Both the position numbers and the translations under genes were made by a program. Of a stretch of 64,000 bases of DNA, positions 42,778 through 54,935 are shown piece by piece (the stretch's first letter is position 1; every line of letters begins with the position of its first letter). The stretch spans positions 38,289 through 102,288 of the forward strand of contig ML977036.1 of assembly GCA_010015675.1 (NCBI GenBank), given 5' to 3'. The stretch comes from Byssothecium circinans. Taxonomy: Eukaryota > Ascomycota > Dothideomycetes > Pleosporales > Massarinaceae. Under the pieces are notes generated by a model, which was not told where the DNA came from, did not search any database, and saw only the letters and a program-made list of their open reading frames with translations.

Positions 42778-44578
42778 TCAATCCATCTTCTCCGCGCCCT
42801 CAACAGGCACCACCACACCCTCACGACTGCGACTCGTCCCCGCACTTGTACTCCCCCCCGACCCAATCCCCGCCAGCACCACCATCTCGCCCTCAACATC
42901 AACATCCATAAAATACTTAAAATCCAACCCCCTCAGCTCATCCTCCTCGCTCTCCCTCAAATGCAACCCAGGAATCCTATCAATAATGAACAGCAGAATG
43001 ATAGACACGGCGAAACTCCACACCGCACACGTACACGCCGCCGCAAGCTGATACCCCATCTGCCTGTAATTCCCATCCCACCACCCCCCCTCGAACGCAT
43101 TACTCACCCCATCCAGCGCCGGGACCCTCCTCGATGCAAAGAGCCCCGTGAGAACATCCCCCACGAAGCCGCCGACGCCATGGATGGCGAAGATATCAAG
43201 CCCCTCGTCGACGCGGAGGAGGTACTTGTAGCGCACGGTGAAGAACGAGGATAGGGATGTGAGGGCGCCGATGAGCGCGGCGACGTAGACGGGGATGTGG
43301 CCTGCGGCGGGCGTGATACCGACGAGGCCGCTGATGATGCCAGAGCAGAAGCCCAGGATGCTGAATTTGCGGTGGAAGCCGTATTCGAGGAGGACCCAGG
43401 TGATGCCGCCGCCGCAGGCGGCGAGGTTTGTGTTTATGACGACGTAGATGGATCGGAGGGAGATGTTTGCTGTCGAGGCTCCTGTTGGAAGTGTACTATC
43501 AGTTCCCGAATACCACTTCGGCTCGCATCATGTGGGGGAAAAGGTGAGGCGCATGATGAATGGATGGATGGACGAACCGTTAAAAGCAAACCACCCAAAC
43601 CAAATAAACACAGTCCCTAACCCCACCAAAAACGGGTTATGCGGCCGGAAAACTACCTCCCTCGCTCTCACACTCAAACTCTCCCCCCGCGGATCCCTCC
43701 TCTTCCCCAACATAATCGCCCACGCCAGTGCCGAGAAGCCGCTGGCGATATGCACAGGTCCACTGCCCGCGAAGTCATACACGCCAAGCTCGTATAACCA
43801 ACCGTGAGGATTCCATTCAAAGTACGCGAGGACGTAGTACACGAACGTGGTCCAGCAGAGCAGGAAGAGCATCGACGGCCATAGGCGACCGCGTTCGAGC
43901 ATCGCGCCGGCGAGGATCATGGCCGTGGCGGTGACGAAGGTGAAGCCAAAGCAGGCGTAGAGGATATCGGGGATGTCGGGGTTAGCGAGGGAGGGTTGGG
44001 CTAGGACTGCCGGGGTAAAGGTTAGGGATGGGATGGAGGTTGAAGGGGGGACGGTGTGGGTGATTACCGTTGTGGAGACCGGCGAGAGAGAGGTCGCCGA
44101 GGAAAGGGTTGGTGGTGTGGGATTGGTAGAGCGAGTATCTACTTCTACGTCAGGAGGAGCATATGGCATAGCTTTGGAGTGATCTCACCCGTAGACCCAG
44201 AATTGTATCCCACAGGCACACGCGCAGAACAGGGATTGGAATATCATAGTCAAAGCCGATTTTCGGCGATGCATGCCTGCGTAGAGGAACCCGATGGCCT
44301 TTCCATACCTGTTAGAATCAAAGCTCAAAGTTTCCACTAAATGGATGGATGTAATATACCGGAGTGATTTGCCTAAACCATGCATTAGGTTGGAATACTT
44401 TGAGAGTAGGTAGACGTGATTATACTCACCAGCAAAGAATCGTAGCTACCAGCATCCAACATATATCTCCCTTATCATACGGCGCGTTAAGATCCTGGGT
44501 AAGCACATCTCCACCAAGAGGATCAATGCCATACTCAGGAAAGCTGGTAATAGGCGTAGGAGCAGGAGGTTCCGCCAT
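42778..44578 (-). CDS. Ammonium transporter (Amt/Mep family)
   Basis: Five exons, 44578-44430, 44308-44189, 44138-44068, 44006-43578 and 43481-42778, give 490 aa; introns 121, 50, 61 and 96 nt. Recognised from LYAGMHRRKSALTMIFQSLF (helix 2), YSLYQSHTTNPFLGDL, the Amt signature region VYDFAGSGPVHIASGFSALA with the first pore His, FNGASTANISLRSIYVVINT and IHGVGGFVGDVLTGLF with the second pore His. Eleven helices are expected. The cytosolic C-terminus is about 60 residues with DELRGLDFKYFMDVD. A trimeric plasma-membrane ammonium permease, usually repressed by good nitrogen sources. The third exon (71 nt) is easily mispredicted. Confidence 0.93.
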
Positions 44579-45091
44579 GTCTCAGATCAAACATCAAAAC
44601 AAGCCTCGAAAATCTCTCCAAAGTCCAACGAGTGCGCACATGCTACATGGCAAGTACCTGCCCGCTCCACTTATATCCCTTTCACCCCATCAGCGTTCCA
44701 GTACCGGTACCTAGTTCATCATCGCTGCTCAGAGTCGGTACAGATAGGACAGGAAAACGCGCTGCTTAACAACCAATCAACTTTCCATCCAAAAAGCCCC
44801 CGAACATGGGTTCGGGAAACCATCACCAAGGAACGTTAGACGGAGCCCGCGTTCCAAGCCCGTTATCTTCCCTATCTTCAACGTCCACCCCGCAATCTAG
44901 GGCGGAGTGCGTGGTCGCCAAGGAATGCGGAGCGGAGCGCCGGAGACTCGAGTTAGAATCTGGGCTTGGCGAGAGATAAGGTATCTGTAATGTTTGATCG
45001 TACTGGTACTCGTCTCTCTTCTTACACGCCTACCGGCTTTAAAAACGTAATTCGAATTTCGAACGCAGGAGATAAAATCTGTTTCCTTCCA
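44579..45091. promoter_or_regulatory. Promoter region of the ammonium transporter
   Basis: 513 bp between the transporter start and the MutY stop. A perfect 7-bp hairpin CCCGAAC-ATGG-GTTCGGG lies at 44799-44816. No GATA-factor cluster could be confidently called by eye. Confidence 0.4.
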
Positions 45092-47059
45092 CTACTGCTT
45101 CCCCTTTACGAGGTCCCAGCACCGCCTCATACCCGTCGACAAAGTCTCCCCGTCCATGTCCTCCATCGCAACCCATTTGCGCGCCGGAGAACCCGAGATT
45201 TTGGCTTTAGTTGCACCTGCGTCCAGACGGAAACGCTGCACGTGCATCGTGAGCTTGAGGTGGCTAAACACATGCACCAGCGACCCCAGCTCGTCCACAA
45301 ACTGCGCTTCGCCGAAATCCACATCACCTCCTGCATCGATACCGTCCAAAAAATTCCTCGCCGCGGCTTTCCTCGACGCCGTGGTGTTCGAAGAAGACGG
45401 GAGAGTGGACTGTGGAAACTGCCATAGAGAGGCGAGAAGACCTTTCGCTGGTCTCTGCTCGATCAACCACTTGCTTGGTAGATCTGGGGCTGGCGATAGG
45501 AGCTCGATGATGCATATTACGGCTTCTTCTTCTGCGACTTTCTTTTTGGGGATTTTCTTGGGGAAGAGGGAGCAGTATGCTGTTATGCGTTTGAGGGTTG
45601 CTGTGTCTGATGAAAGCGTTGGTGTTGATGATGCTTTTCTCTTCTTCGAATCGTTGGCTTGCGCTGATTCCAAATTCTCGTCGTTCTCCGCAGTGGAGAG
45701 CGGATCGGGTTTCGCGGTTGGTGTCTTGACGGCGAAGTAGTGCGAGATAGTCCTCGATGGCGCCTTCTTTGGTTCGACTTTCCTCTTCTTAGTCTTGCTC
45801 GATTTCGTGGCAACTTCTCCCTCATTTTCTTCATCATCGTCATCTTCAGGCGCGGTAGCCAAATCCTCAGTATCCAATCCTTCACACAACGCACACGCAT
45901 CCTCAATATCCCCCACCTCTTCTTTCACTCCATTTGCCTCTTTCCCGCCCTTCCCTCTCTTCCGCGCCAACACCGCCCCCTCCGCGTAACCTCTACAGGT
46001 GCCCTGTATCGGACACTCCTCGCACTTCGGCCTCGGCGTACAAACCGTACTTCCTAACTCCATCAATGCCTGATTCCACATACCCGGAGCCTTGCTCCTC
46101 TTCCCATCTTCCTCGCCTTTCAATCGACCCACACTCTTAACCAACAAATCCGCGACGTCCCATAACTTATCATTTATCTTCTTGTCTTTACTATCAGCAT
46201 AGACACCCAACTGCCGACTCAAAACGCGAATCACATTGCCATCCAGAACAGGTTCAGAGACGCCAAAAGCGATACTAGATATCGCGCCGGCGGTATACCG
46301 ACCGATTCCCGGGAACTGTTGCAGCTCTTCGGCGGTACTTGGGATAAGACATTTCGAAGAGGAAGATGGCTTGGATGCCGATTTCGCGATCATGGCTTTG
46401 GAACCTTCATGTAGCCGAGTAGCACGCGAGTAATATCCCAAACCTTTCCAAGCGGCAAGAACATCGTCGTGGTTTGCCTCGGCGAGGTCCTGAACAGTAG
46501 GCCATTTTGCGATCCATGATTTGAAGTAAGGGATGACAGTTGACACGCGTGTTTGTTGGAGCACTATGTAGAATTAGCATCTGTTCTTTGATGTGCTCTG
46601 AAAACTCGATGCACGTGTAGTTGAAGGAAGGATGCCAAATACACGTGACCGCGTGAAGTCGCGTAAGATCGCGGCTCAACGTGTACAAAACGACCAGACA
46701 TCGATAAAAGGGCCAAACTCACTGATCTCACTAACCCAAACTTCATACGCCCTCCTCGCCAACACCTCATCTAAGTCATCCTCTCCCTCCCTTCCCTTAA
46801 AAATCTCCGGATCAATCCACTTCTTCCGCCACGGCATACTCCGCTTTTCCTCGATCCCCTCAAACCACCTCAGCAACGCGTCCACGCTCTTCCCATCATC
46901 TAAAAGAAGTGGGTAGTGATACCCTAGCGTATGGTTACGCGCAGGCGGTATTGCTGCAGGAAGCGGCGAGTCAGGTTTGGGGAAAGAGGTGAAGGTGGGT
47001 TTAGAGGGAGGGACGCGTTTTGATGGCATCGCGGGTTTTGCTTTTCTGCGCGAGGGCAT
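45092..47059 (-). CDS. A/G-specific adenine DNA glycosylase (MutY homologue)
   Basis: Exons 47059-46723 and 46563-45092 (159-nt phase-1 intron, joined at ATG of MLQQTRV) give 602 aa. The base-excision enzyme removes adenine opposite 8-oxoguanine. Motifs: catalytic Glu in SEIMLQQTRVS, helix-hairpin-helix FPGIGRYTAGAI, catalytic Asp in LDGNVIRVLSR, the Fe-S cluster cysteines CTPRPKCEECPIQGTC, a long Lys/Glu/Ser-rich linker (about 330-430) with KKRKVEPKK as likely nuclear localisation signal, and a C-terminal Nudix-like domain (PSKWLIEQRPAKGLLASLWQ) for 8-oxoG recognition. The first Fe-S spacing is C-x5-C instead of the usual C-x6-C. The start at 47059 (MPSRRKAKP) gives a basic N-terminus; an ATG upstream (47125) is possible. 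Confidence 0.93.
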
Positions 47060-48595
47060 TGCGGGATATATAGATGTGGGACTATTAGGATGATGTGTGC
47101 AGATAAGAGTGTCGTTGTAGTGCACGTAACATGTATTTTGGTGATTGAAATATCCATCAATCCATGTTCTACGCCAACGCGTAGGGAAGGAATCGCGCTA
47201 GTCCTTCCACAAGCACACTAGTCCCCTCACCACCAATCAAACACTGCCGGAGCACTCCCTCCGCTTCAAACGCACGTCAATCCCTTTGTTCCTTAATCAT
47301 CTCCATAATTTTCCAACTCTCCGCCTGAGTCAAAAAAGCTCCTCGCTAATATATTACATGCGAGGTAGATCATATCACTCACCCCCTATTATACTATCAT
47401 ATGTGAGCACCAACAATAATATCGTATCTACCCCAGCTATATCCCATCCTCTTATACCCCCACTCACGATGTGCTCTATGATCTATCGCCAATAAACTTT
47501 AATTCCGATGCGGGCACAACCCTACAAAAGGGGATACGTATTCGTACCACGTACGCGAGACACTGTGTGCTCCCGAGGTCGCCTTTAGGGAAGTGCGCGG
47601 CCGTGACAGCTCGTTTGGTTATCAAAAAAATGCCAAGTCCCGCGATAGATTCAAGGTCTAGATGGGGAGAAAAGGACGAGATGAGATGAGATGTGATGCG
47701 ATGTGATGTGATGTGACAATCATCCAAAGGTCGTATTTGAGATCCGGAACGGATAGTAAACAACTATATGAAAAAAATCCCTCTCCCTTTTCCCTCTCCC
47801 ACCTTCCCCGCAATGCAGAAAGAAAATCCAAGCAAGCCCTTGTCCCGTGACGCTGACACTGACAATTATTGATGCACCGAAGAAACCCAAACTCAAACCC
47901 AATATCGAGGAAAAAACCCGTCCGTTCGATCGATCCGTTATACATGAATGCAACGATAAATAAACACAAAAAGAGAAGAAGAAGAAAAGGAGGGAAAGGA
48001 ATGAATGGAAATGCCAAGCCTCAATCATATAGTGATCACCAGCCTCGACAGAAGGAGAAGTGTAGAACATCCCCGGAGTACCGAGGGGGCGCACACCATA
48101 TCCAAGTGGGGCATCGCTCTGCGATATCACCCCAAACCCCAGCCCTTAGCGTAGAGCCAGGTATTCCAAAAGGCGATGTGAGAAGAAAAGATAAAGACCA
48201 GCTAGCGGTCAAAACCAGGTAGCTTCTTCGCCAACACATGCTCGCATGTATAAATTATACCAGACGTAGAAGACAATGACCAGCAGTGGTAGTAGTAATA
48301 GTACACATAATGGAACTTAACAGAGTTCGGAATCCGAGGTATCAGCAGCGCACATGACAAAGGAACATAGCTGCGCAGGTATCATAGAAAAAAGAAGACG
48401 GGCAGAAAGAATAGATAGACAAGAGGAAAGACGTTAGCACATGACCGACAGAAAGGAAATCCCAAAATTCCGATGATGGTAGGTGAATGTACCTTCTTTC
48501 CTTCTTTACCTGACCGTAGAGATGTAACGCCAGTAATCGCACTTTTGGAAATGATGGATATATAAAAGGAAAATGGTGTAGGGAGAGTGTTTGTA
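47060..48595. other. 1.5-kb intergenic region
   Basis: Contains the MutY promoter side and the long 3' flank of the PH-domain gene (minus). A run of GATGA/GATGT pentamers spans about 47678-47716. No gene is supported. Confidence 0.45.
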
Positions 48596-51145
48596 TTACA
48601 CCGCAACAGATCTCGCGGGTGTGACTGGAGGCGGAGCAGGGAGCGGCATGGTTGGCGGTGGAGCTGGAGGGGGCAGTCCTATGTTCGGCATACTGCGGCT
48701 AGGCACAAGGCTCTTGGGTGGTGTCAATTGCTGGCCCTGACCCCTTAGCACAGGCGTGATGGATGCGTAGGGGCTAGACTGCACAGGAGTAAGGTTAGGC
48801 GCAGGCACAGGTGCCGCTGATGCGCGCCTACCTGTACCAGGCACAAATGAGGGCGTGTTGGAGATTGCGCGCGAAGGACGTGACGATGAGAGGAACGGCG
48901 CATGGTCGGTGCGGATTTGCACAGAGTTGGGACGGCGTAGTTGCTGGCTGGGCGGTGTGCTTTGCACGGATTGCCGCCGTGCTGTTGCCGTGTTGGGGGG
49001 AGACTGAACGGGCGCAGTTACTGAGCGGTTGACTATGATGCCGAAGGGAAGAGGTGCTGGTCCGCTGTTTGTTTGGGATGAAAAACGACGGGGGACGACG
49101 ATGGAGCCATCTGCATTGTGCTGCGCCTGAGGGCGCACCGGGAAAGGTCGGAGAAAAGGTTTAGGTGTCGCTGATACGCGACGTTCGGAGCGATTTGATA
49201 GGGTCGCGGTATTGGGAAGACTGCCAATGGTTGACTGAGGACGAGACGTCGGCGGCGTGGGCGCTGGCTGATTCGGCGGCGGCGAGAGGTTTGTTGGTAT
49301 CCTTGAAGGCGGCGCGCTTGAGCTCCTCGCACTGTATCTAACCAAATTAGGATAAGGTGGTTGACGAGTGTGCAGAAGAAAGCTGTAGCGACCGTTATGT
49401 GCGGCTGTACTTGCAGCTGCAGGTGTTGACGCAGGCGCAGGTTGACCCTGCTTTGGAGATTCGCGGGTCGTGGGCGAGGTGGGACCATAAATGGAGTGAC
49501 GTTGAGGTGTTGAAGGTGTGGCAGCGGATAGAGAGCTGTCCTCATTAGTGACGGGTAGAGGCTGCATGGATCTTCTGCGAGTCGTGCTGTTCCCTGGAGA
49601 CATATGAAACGACCTGAGGGACGTAGCGCTTCGGAGCGGCTCTCCTTCTAAAGGTGCGAAAGCTTCTTTGAGCGGCGAATTCGGCGCTGGGGACGAGTTT
49701 CGCGATGTGTTCCTAGTGCCGGTGCCGGATGCGGATGTAGCCGTTGACATGTAGGAGAATCGGCTGCGCTCACGCAATTGCTCCAGTTGCACCTGATCAT
49801 GCGAAGTCACAGTTGTCGCGATAGATGGAGCCTCTACAGACCTACGGTTTACGTTGTATCGAGACCGAACACTGACAGAGTCTGTGAGGCTCAACGTCTT
49901 CTCGCTGCGATCGCCCTCCCATTCGGATGTGACAATCTTGGGCGAGTCGTATTGAGACTGCAGCGGTGAATCGACCGGTCCTGATTTACTCATGCGGTTC
50001 GGATCGCGCTGAGCAAGATGGCGACTGGTCGGAACATCTGCTGACTTCTTCTCTGGCGCCTCGTCAATGGACGAACCTTCACTCGATCGCGACTCTTCAC
50101 TGCTCATCTTCATCCCACCCAGGTTCTCAATCTCGCGTCGCACAGCAGTCATCCACGATTCCATCTCTTCTGCACTTTCCATGACTAGGAGAAAACTGGT
50201 CGCCGTCCTCCTGGCTGTCGTGCTCTGCAGCCTTAGCCGTGAAAAGATAGAGTGCCTCGGCGTGGTAGTCACAGTGCCATCCTCGCTTGCGCTCTGGGAT
50301 ATTTGTAATACCCAGTGTTTCCCGGGGATTAGATCGCAAGCGAATGCCGCCGATTCGTTTCCAAGCTTCAAAACCTTTTCGGGTAGTCGGTCAAACGGGC
50401 CATCGCCAGCGTATTGGAGGACGTGTCCTGAAGTGACGAGAACGTAAATCTTGTTGGTCAATTGAGGCGTCGATCCTAGCACCACATTTGATGTCAGACG
50501 TCTGTTGCCCTTCTCCAGCTTCTTGTGCTCTGGAACACCTTCCAATGGTTCCGTCAGATCGCGACGGCTGTTCGTCTTCTCCCGGAGCAGCTCGGCCTGC
50601 CTTCGCTGACTCTGAGTCCGTAGCAAGACGTCTGGCGAGAAGGTGCATGCTTGCAAAGTGGCGTACTTGATCGATTGCGGGTAGGCCTGGAATAGTGGCG
50701 GCGGATTCCAATGCTCCTCTATTGTACTTGTAGGTCTAGCTGGGGTCGGTGACCGTTGGAAAAGCTGGCTGGACCGCATTCGTTGCGCCTGTTGGACCTG
50801 TGGCGGCGGATTGTGCCTTAAAGAGGACTTCGGTGGTGAAGACGGTGGCTTTTGTGGGGACGGTGGCTGCATGGGTACAGCGAGTCCAACCTCAGTATGA
50901 CCTCGCGACTTTTCGACCTTAGGCTTGCTGAATAGATTGAAGAGTGACATCTTGGAGGGTGGTCGCTCAAGTTTCGTTGCCGGTTTGAGGGTCGATGACT
51001 TGGAGGGCATCGGTGCTGGCGACGCGGCTTGTTCGCGCATGTTTCCGTGGGATTTACTCCGCCGCCAGAGCGAGGACGAGTTGTCATGAGCGAGGTTGCG
51101 GAGGGCATGGCCAGGGCCCAGCTTAGCCTTGTCGTTGGAGAACAT
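48596..51145 (-). CDS. Large PH-domain protein with disordered C-terminus
   Basis: Single exon, 849 aa. A Ser/Pro-rich N-terminus includes MSLFNLFSKPKVEKSRGH. A pleckstrin-homology-like domain follows at about 210-345: KIYVLVTSGHVLQYAGDGPF, RLPEKVLKLGNESAAFACDL, IPGKHWVLQISQSA, then a closing helix ESAEEMESWMTAVRREIENL. From about 350 onward it is low-complexity Ser/Pro/Thr/Arg, rich in SP/TP sites, ending with poly-Pro stretches (PPPAPPPTMPLPAPPPVTPA). No catalytic domain. Such fungal PH proteins probably bind phosphoinositides or proteins at the cell cortex; the specific function is unknown. Confidence 0.85.
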   Translation of the reverse strand: MFSNDKAKLGPGHALRNLAHDNSSSLWRRSKSHGNMREQAASPAPMPSKSSTLKPATKLERPPSKMSLFNLFSKPKVEKSRGHTEVGLAVPMQPPSPQKPPSSPPKSSLRHNPPPQVQQAQRMRSSQLFQRSPTPARPTSTIEEHWNPPPLFQAYPQSIKYATLQACTFSPDVLLRTQSQRRQAELLREKTNSRRDLTEPLEGVPEHKKLEKGNRRLTSNVVLGSTPQLTNKIYVLVTSGHVLQYAGDGPFDRLPEKVLKLGNESAAFACDLIPGKHWVLQISQSASEDGTVTTTPRHSIFSRLRLQSTTARRTATSFLLVMESAEEMESWMTAVRREIENLGGMKMSSEESRSSEGSSIDEAPEKKSADVPTSRHLAQRDPNRMSKSGPVDSPLQSQYDSPKIVTSEWEGDRSEKTLSLTDSVSVRSRYNVNRRSVEAPSIATTVTSHDQVQLEQLRERSRFSYMSTATSASGTGTRNTSRNSSPAPNSPLKEAFAPLEGEPLRSATSLRSFHMSPGNSTTRRRSMQPLPVTNEDSSLSAATPSTPQRHSIYGPTSPTTRESPKQGQPAPASTPAAASTAAHNGRYSFLLHTRQPPYPNLVRYSARSSSAPPSRIPTNLSPPPNQPAPTPPTSRPQSTIGSLPNTATLSNRSERRVSATPKPFLRPFPVRPQAQHNADGSIVVPRRFSSQTNSGPAPLPFGIIVNRSVTAPVQSPPNTATARRQSVQSTPPSQQLRRPNSVQIRTDHAPFLSSSRPSRAISNTPSFVPGTGRRASAAPVPAPNLTPVQSSPYASITPVLRGQGQQLTPPKSLVPSRSMPNIGLPPPAPPPTMPLPAPPPVTPARSVAV

Positions 51146-53070
51146 GGCGTGTATAGCCGGATATAGTCGGTTCGCTCTTTAATACATAGGACGGATCTAG
51201 AGGATGGATGGTGAGGGAGAAATTCGGAACAACAAATCGAGGGGCGCAATGCTCTGCTCGAGTAAACGCAACGTGGGCAGAAGGTCGGTTGAATGGTGGT
51301 GTAAGCCCGCCGTGCTAGAAGCACGATGTGGCACGGTGCTTACAGCGGCGACTTGAGACAGCTATCGACCATCTACGGACAACGAGGGGCAGAAGAAACA
51401 AAGCGAGTGACTGGTGTTCAAGTGAGGCGCTTTGACAATGTTGAGAGCCGGTTCGGGAATCAGAGGTCTGGACGGAGAAATCGGAGAGGTGGTGAACGAA
51501 TGTGTAGCCGGCGGGGCAATTGCGAGTAGAAACGCGGATCAAACGAGAGGACAGGACATGACATGGACGGCTGTCCTACAGAGGGGATGGCTGCAAATGT
51601 GGGAGTAGTGACTGAGGCAACGAAGAGGGGAGAGGGGAGCGGACAGAAGAGAGAATAGTCGAGACTGAAACGGGTGGAGAAAGGTTGATTTCAGGGCGAA
51701 TCTTGGGCGCGGGCGTTGAAGGCCCGACAGTGATGTGCTTCTATGTCAATCGTGGGCCACGGTGCAGGCACTGCAGGGGAGGCTTCCTCAGGCTCCGAGT
51801 TGGTATGATGTGGACAGGCTCGGACTGCAGGACGCCCCCTATCCCCTATCCCCATGCCGCTCCCCTGACGCGCTAGGCCGCAGCGTGGTCGGTTCGTCGC
51901 GGGCGTGTTTGACGACTGAGATGGTTTCTTTTATACTTTCTTTTGCACGTGGACTGACTTATTCTTGCATCTGAGTGTGTCCTCCAAAGTTGGCCCTTTG
52001 CGATGCGGGCTGTGGCATTGGAGCGAGCACTGAAACTGCTGAGACTGCACGCCGAAAGGAACTCTGAGTGACTGAGGTCAGGCCAGGGTCAGCATGCCCA
52101 CAAGGCCTGTTCCAATTTGATGATGGCTTGAGATTTGCAGGGAGATGGTTCCCGCCGCGCTCCGATTTGCAGGCAAAAGCCATCCGATGCCGTCCGCAGA
52201 CGATCCCTCGCCGGGGACACGGCTGGCCTGCGATGGTTGAGCTCGACGAACAGCAGTTCCCTGACTACAGGGAGGCACAAAGCCGTCGACAAGTGTCCAG
52301 CACGTGCTATGGGTGAGGCTGCGGTGTCTGGGCTGGGGGCTCTGGTGTTCTCGAGCATGTGGTCTGTGGTCTGTGGTCTGTGGTCTGTGGCCCGCCTGTG
52401 TCGCAGATACATGGCGTACGTGTTGGTGTTGTGCATCAGTGCCGTGGACCGGTAGCGGGAGATGGCCAGTTCGCCCTCTGGCTGGGACCAGTCACCCAGG
52501 CACAAGTTCGCCAGTTGGCCGTTCCAACGTCCCAACGGCGTGCATTGATGATTGAGCAGCTCAAGCACAGACGGGCCAGTTGCCGATCCGAGGTTGACGG
52601 CACTCGGCATGCATCTGCGGGCGTGGAATGGAGCAGTCACATTACATGCTGTATTGAATTCACAGGATAGATTAACTGTACGCGACGCGACGTGTGTGTA
52701 AACAACGTGGAAACAGCACCGTGATACTTACGTGTTGCGGGTGCTGTAGAGTCTCGTCATCCGTCATCGAGACGGCCTGCATTGAAGAAACGTGAATATC
52801 TACAAAGCTCTCGTGTCAAGTACAAAGCCAGCACTAAAATCCACGAACCGTAGTATAAGTAAAAGAAATCCTTAAAGCTCCATCGAGTTTGAACAATACC
52901 GTAGACCTCTCAAAGGGAAAGCTGCACATCAGCCGACCCCACCAAGCCTCCTCCAGCCACAACGTCTCTCCACCATAACGCAGCAACGTTCCACCTCCGC
53001 ACCACCCACTCCTATGACATCTTCCTCCCCACACACCTCCTATTCTTGACCAAATATCTACCCCACCGCC
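51146..53070. other. 1.9-kb divergent intergenic region
   Basis: Separates the PH-domain gene (minus) and the Ser/Pro-rich coiled-coil gene (plus); both promoters lie here. A GGTCTGT heptamer is repeated four times at 52361-52388. Open frames here have no domain or intron support. Confidence 0.5.
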
Positions 53071-54241
53071 ATGCCTCCAGATCTCAACTCTCTCCCACCC
53101 TCGCCCTCACCCTCCTCCACACCCCGCATCAGCAGCACCCCCAACCCACCCTCAACCACAACAATGTCGCACTCGCCCACCGCCTCCCACACGCCCCCGC
53201 ACTCCCTCGCCGCCGCCGCAACCATGAACGCCGGGATCCAGAACGAGGACCTGCGCCGCCAGTCGTCGGGTAGCATGCGACGCGAAGTCGAGCGTGCCCG
53301 CCGCAGATCCAGTATAAGGATGAACCTCAACTTCAACGACCCTAGTGTCCCAGCGCCGGGGGAAATGCAGAGGAGCCCGAGTTCCAGGAGCAGGACGGGC
53401 ATGTTCGGTGGCAGTCCGCACCATGAGCGGGCGCCGAGTCTGGGGGAGCTTCACCAGGAGCTGGAGTATGAACAGGAGGGGCAGGTGGTACGTATACTGC
53501 CCACATCTCCATACCATTGTCTAACTTTTTTGTCTCTCGTAGAACCGCCTGCTCAACATGATACGCACCCAACAAGCCCAAATCCAATCCCTCCAAAACC
53601 AACCCCCCTCAGCCTCCACCTCCGCCGTCGTCGACGACAGCACACCCACATCCGAACGCTCCATGTCCCTCTCCCACACCCCCTCGGCGTCCATTCCCCA
53701 CCGCTCAAACTCCCCCTTCGCACTCACACCCAACCCGCGCGCAAACATGAGCCGCCAATCCTCGCTCGCCGACCGCTCGCGCGGAAGCAGCCACACGGGT
53801 TCCCCCGCCCTGCGACCCGTGTCAAGCCACGGCCACGGCTACGGCCACGATAGCCATGAATTCCTCCCGGCGCCTGCTGCCGCTGCTGCGAGTCTGCACA
53901 CGAGGGACGAGAGCGCGTTCTACCAGGCCGAGACGCAGATGCTGACGCGCGAGAACCAGATGCTGAAGCTGAGGATACGGGAGCTTGGTACGTATAGTCG
54001 TCACTTTTGCCCGGAGTTTTTGTTTTATTTAGAAGGTTAGAATAGCGAAAGAGAAAAGGGATATATAGCTGACTTTACTGCCACAGAGAGACAGCTTGCC
54101 GAAACCCATCCGAATAGCTCCGTCACGCGCTCCCCGATCCTATCGTCGAATCTGCATACGAGTCCGCCGCATAGCCGGCGCCCTACTCATGCCGATGAGG
54201 GAGCTGGTGCGGGTTCGGGTGCGGGTGCGGGGACGGGTTGA
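53071..54241 (+). CDS. Ser/Pro-rich protein with short coiled coils (unrecognised)
   Basis: Exons 53071-53487, 53543-53987 and 54087-54241 give 338 aa; introns 55 and 99 nt, phases close. The N-terminus is low-complexity Ser/Pro/Thr; then EDLRRQSSGSMRREVERARR, a helix SLGELHQELEYEQEGQVNRL continuing over intron 1 (LNMIRTQQAQIQSLQ), another Ser-rich stretch, and a second helix AETQMLTRENQMLKLRIREL continuing over intron 2 (GERQLAE). The C-terminus is a Gly/Ala repeat (GAGAGSGAGAGTG). Both introns fall inside coiled coils and restore the heptads, which supports the model. No known domain; perhaps a scaffold or transcription-associated protein. Confidence 0.72.
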
Positions 54242-54935
54242 GCGAACCGTGAGCTACGTCTTTGATGAGATCTTGCGATTGCTGTTCCTGTAGCGATATC
54301 CTAGGCGTTTTTGGGGGGGCTGTACGAATAGGACGGGACTTCTGCAGGCCGCGATCATGCATAGCGAAGGCTTTCGTTGTGGCCAATGGGAACCGGGGGA
54401 AATGGTGTTGGGGAACTAATTAACTAGCTGGGCGTTATTTGGTTGTGTAGCTCAGCTCATGCGTGGCGATCCGTCGATCTACCTACATCCCGCCCATCTC
54501 CCTGCCCGGCTCGAGGGAAGCATGTAATGAAAAATTCTAGACTCCCAGACTTGCACAATTCTCCATGCTAGGGGAGAAAAAAAAGAACACGGTGAAAAAA
54601 AAAGGTTCACATCAATGAAGATGCAGGGATATACTACAATGAATGCCAGCCAGTTGAAACTCATACCCTAACCATTCCTTTTCTTTCTACCTAGCCTCGC
54701 GCTCGCGCTCCCTTGCCCTACCGAGCCTACCCTATGGAGCCTCCACACTGCTTCCCATTCACCAGACCATCCGACCATCCCACCCGTAACGCCAAGTACG
54801 CCAGCAATGAATGCTAAAAGATAGGAGAAGGTAAGCAAAGTCGCAGGAGCAATAAAACAAGACAAGCTAAGATCAACGAGGAGAGCGCTAGCGCAGATAA
54901 TGCCAGTAGGCAGCTTCCCAGGAAACGAAAGAAAT
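54242..54935. other. Convergent intergenic region
   Basis: 3' flanks of the Ser/Pro-rich gene (plus) and Sec62 (minus). Contains A-rich runs near 54580-54604. No gene is supported. Confidence 0.45.
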
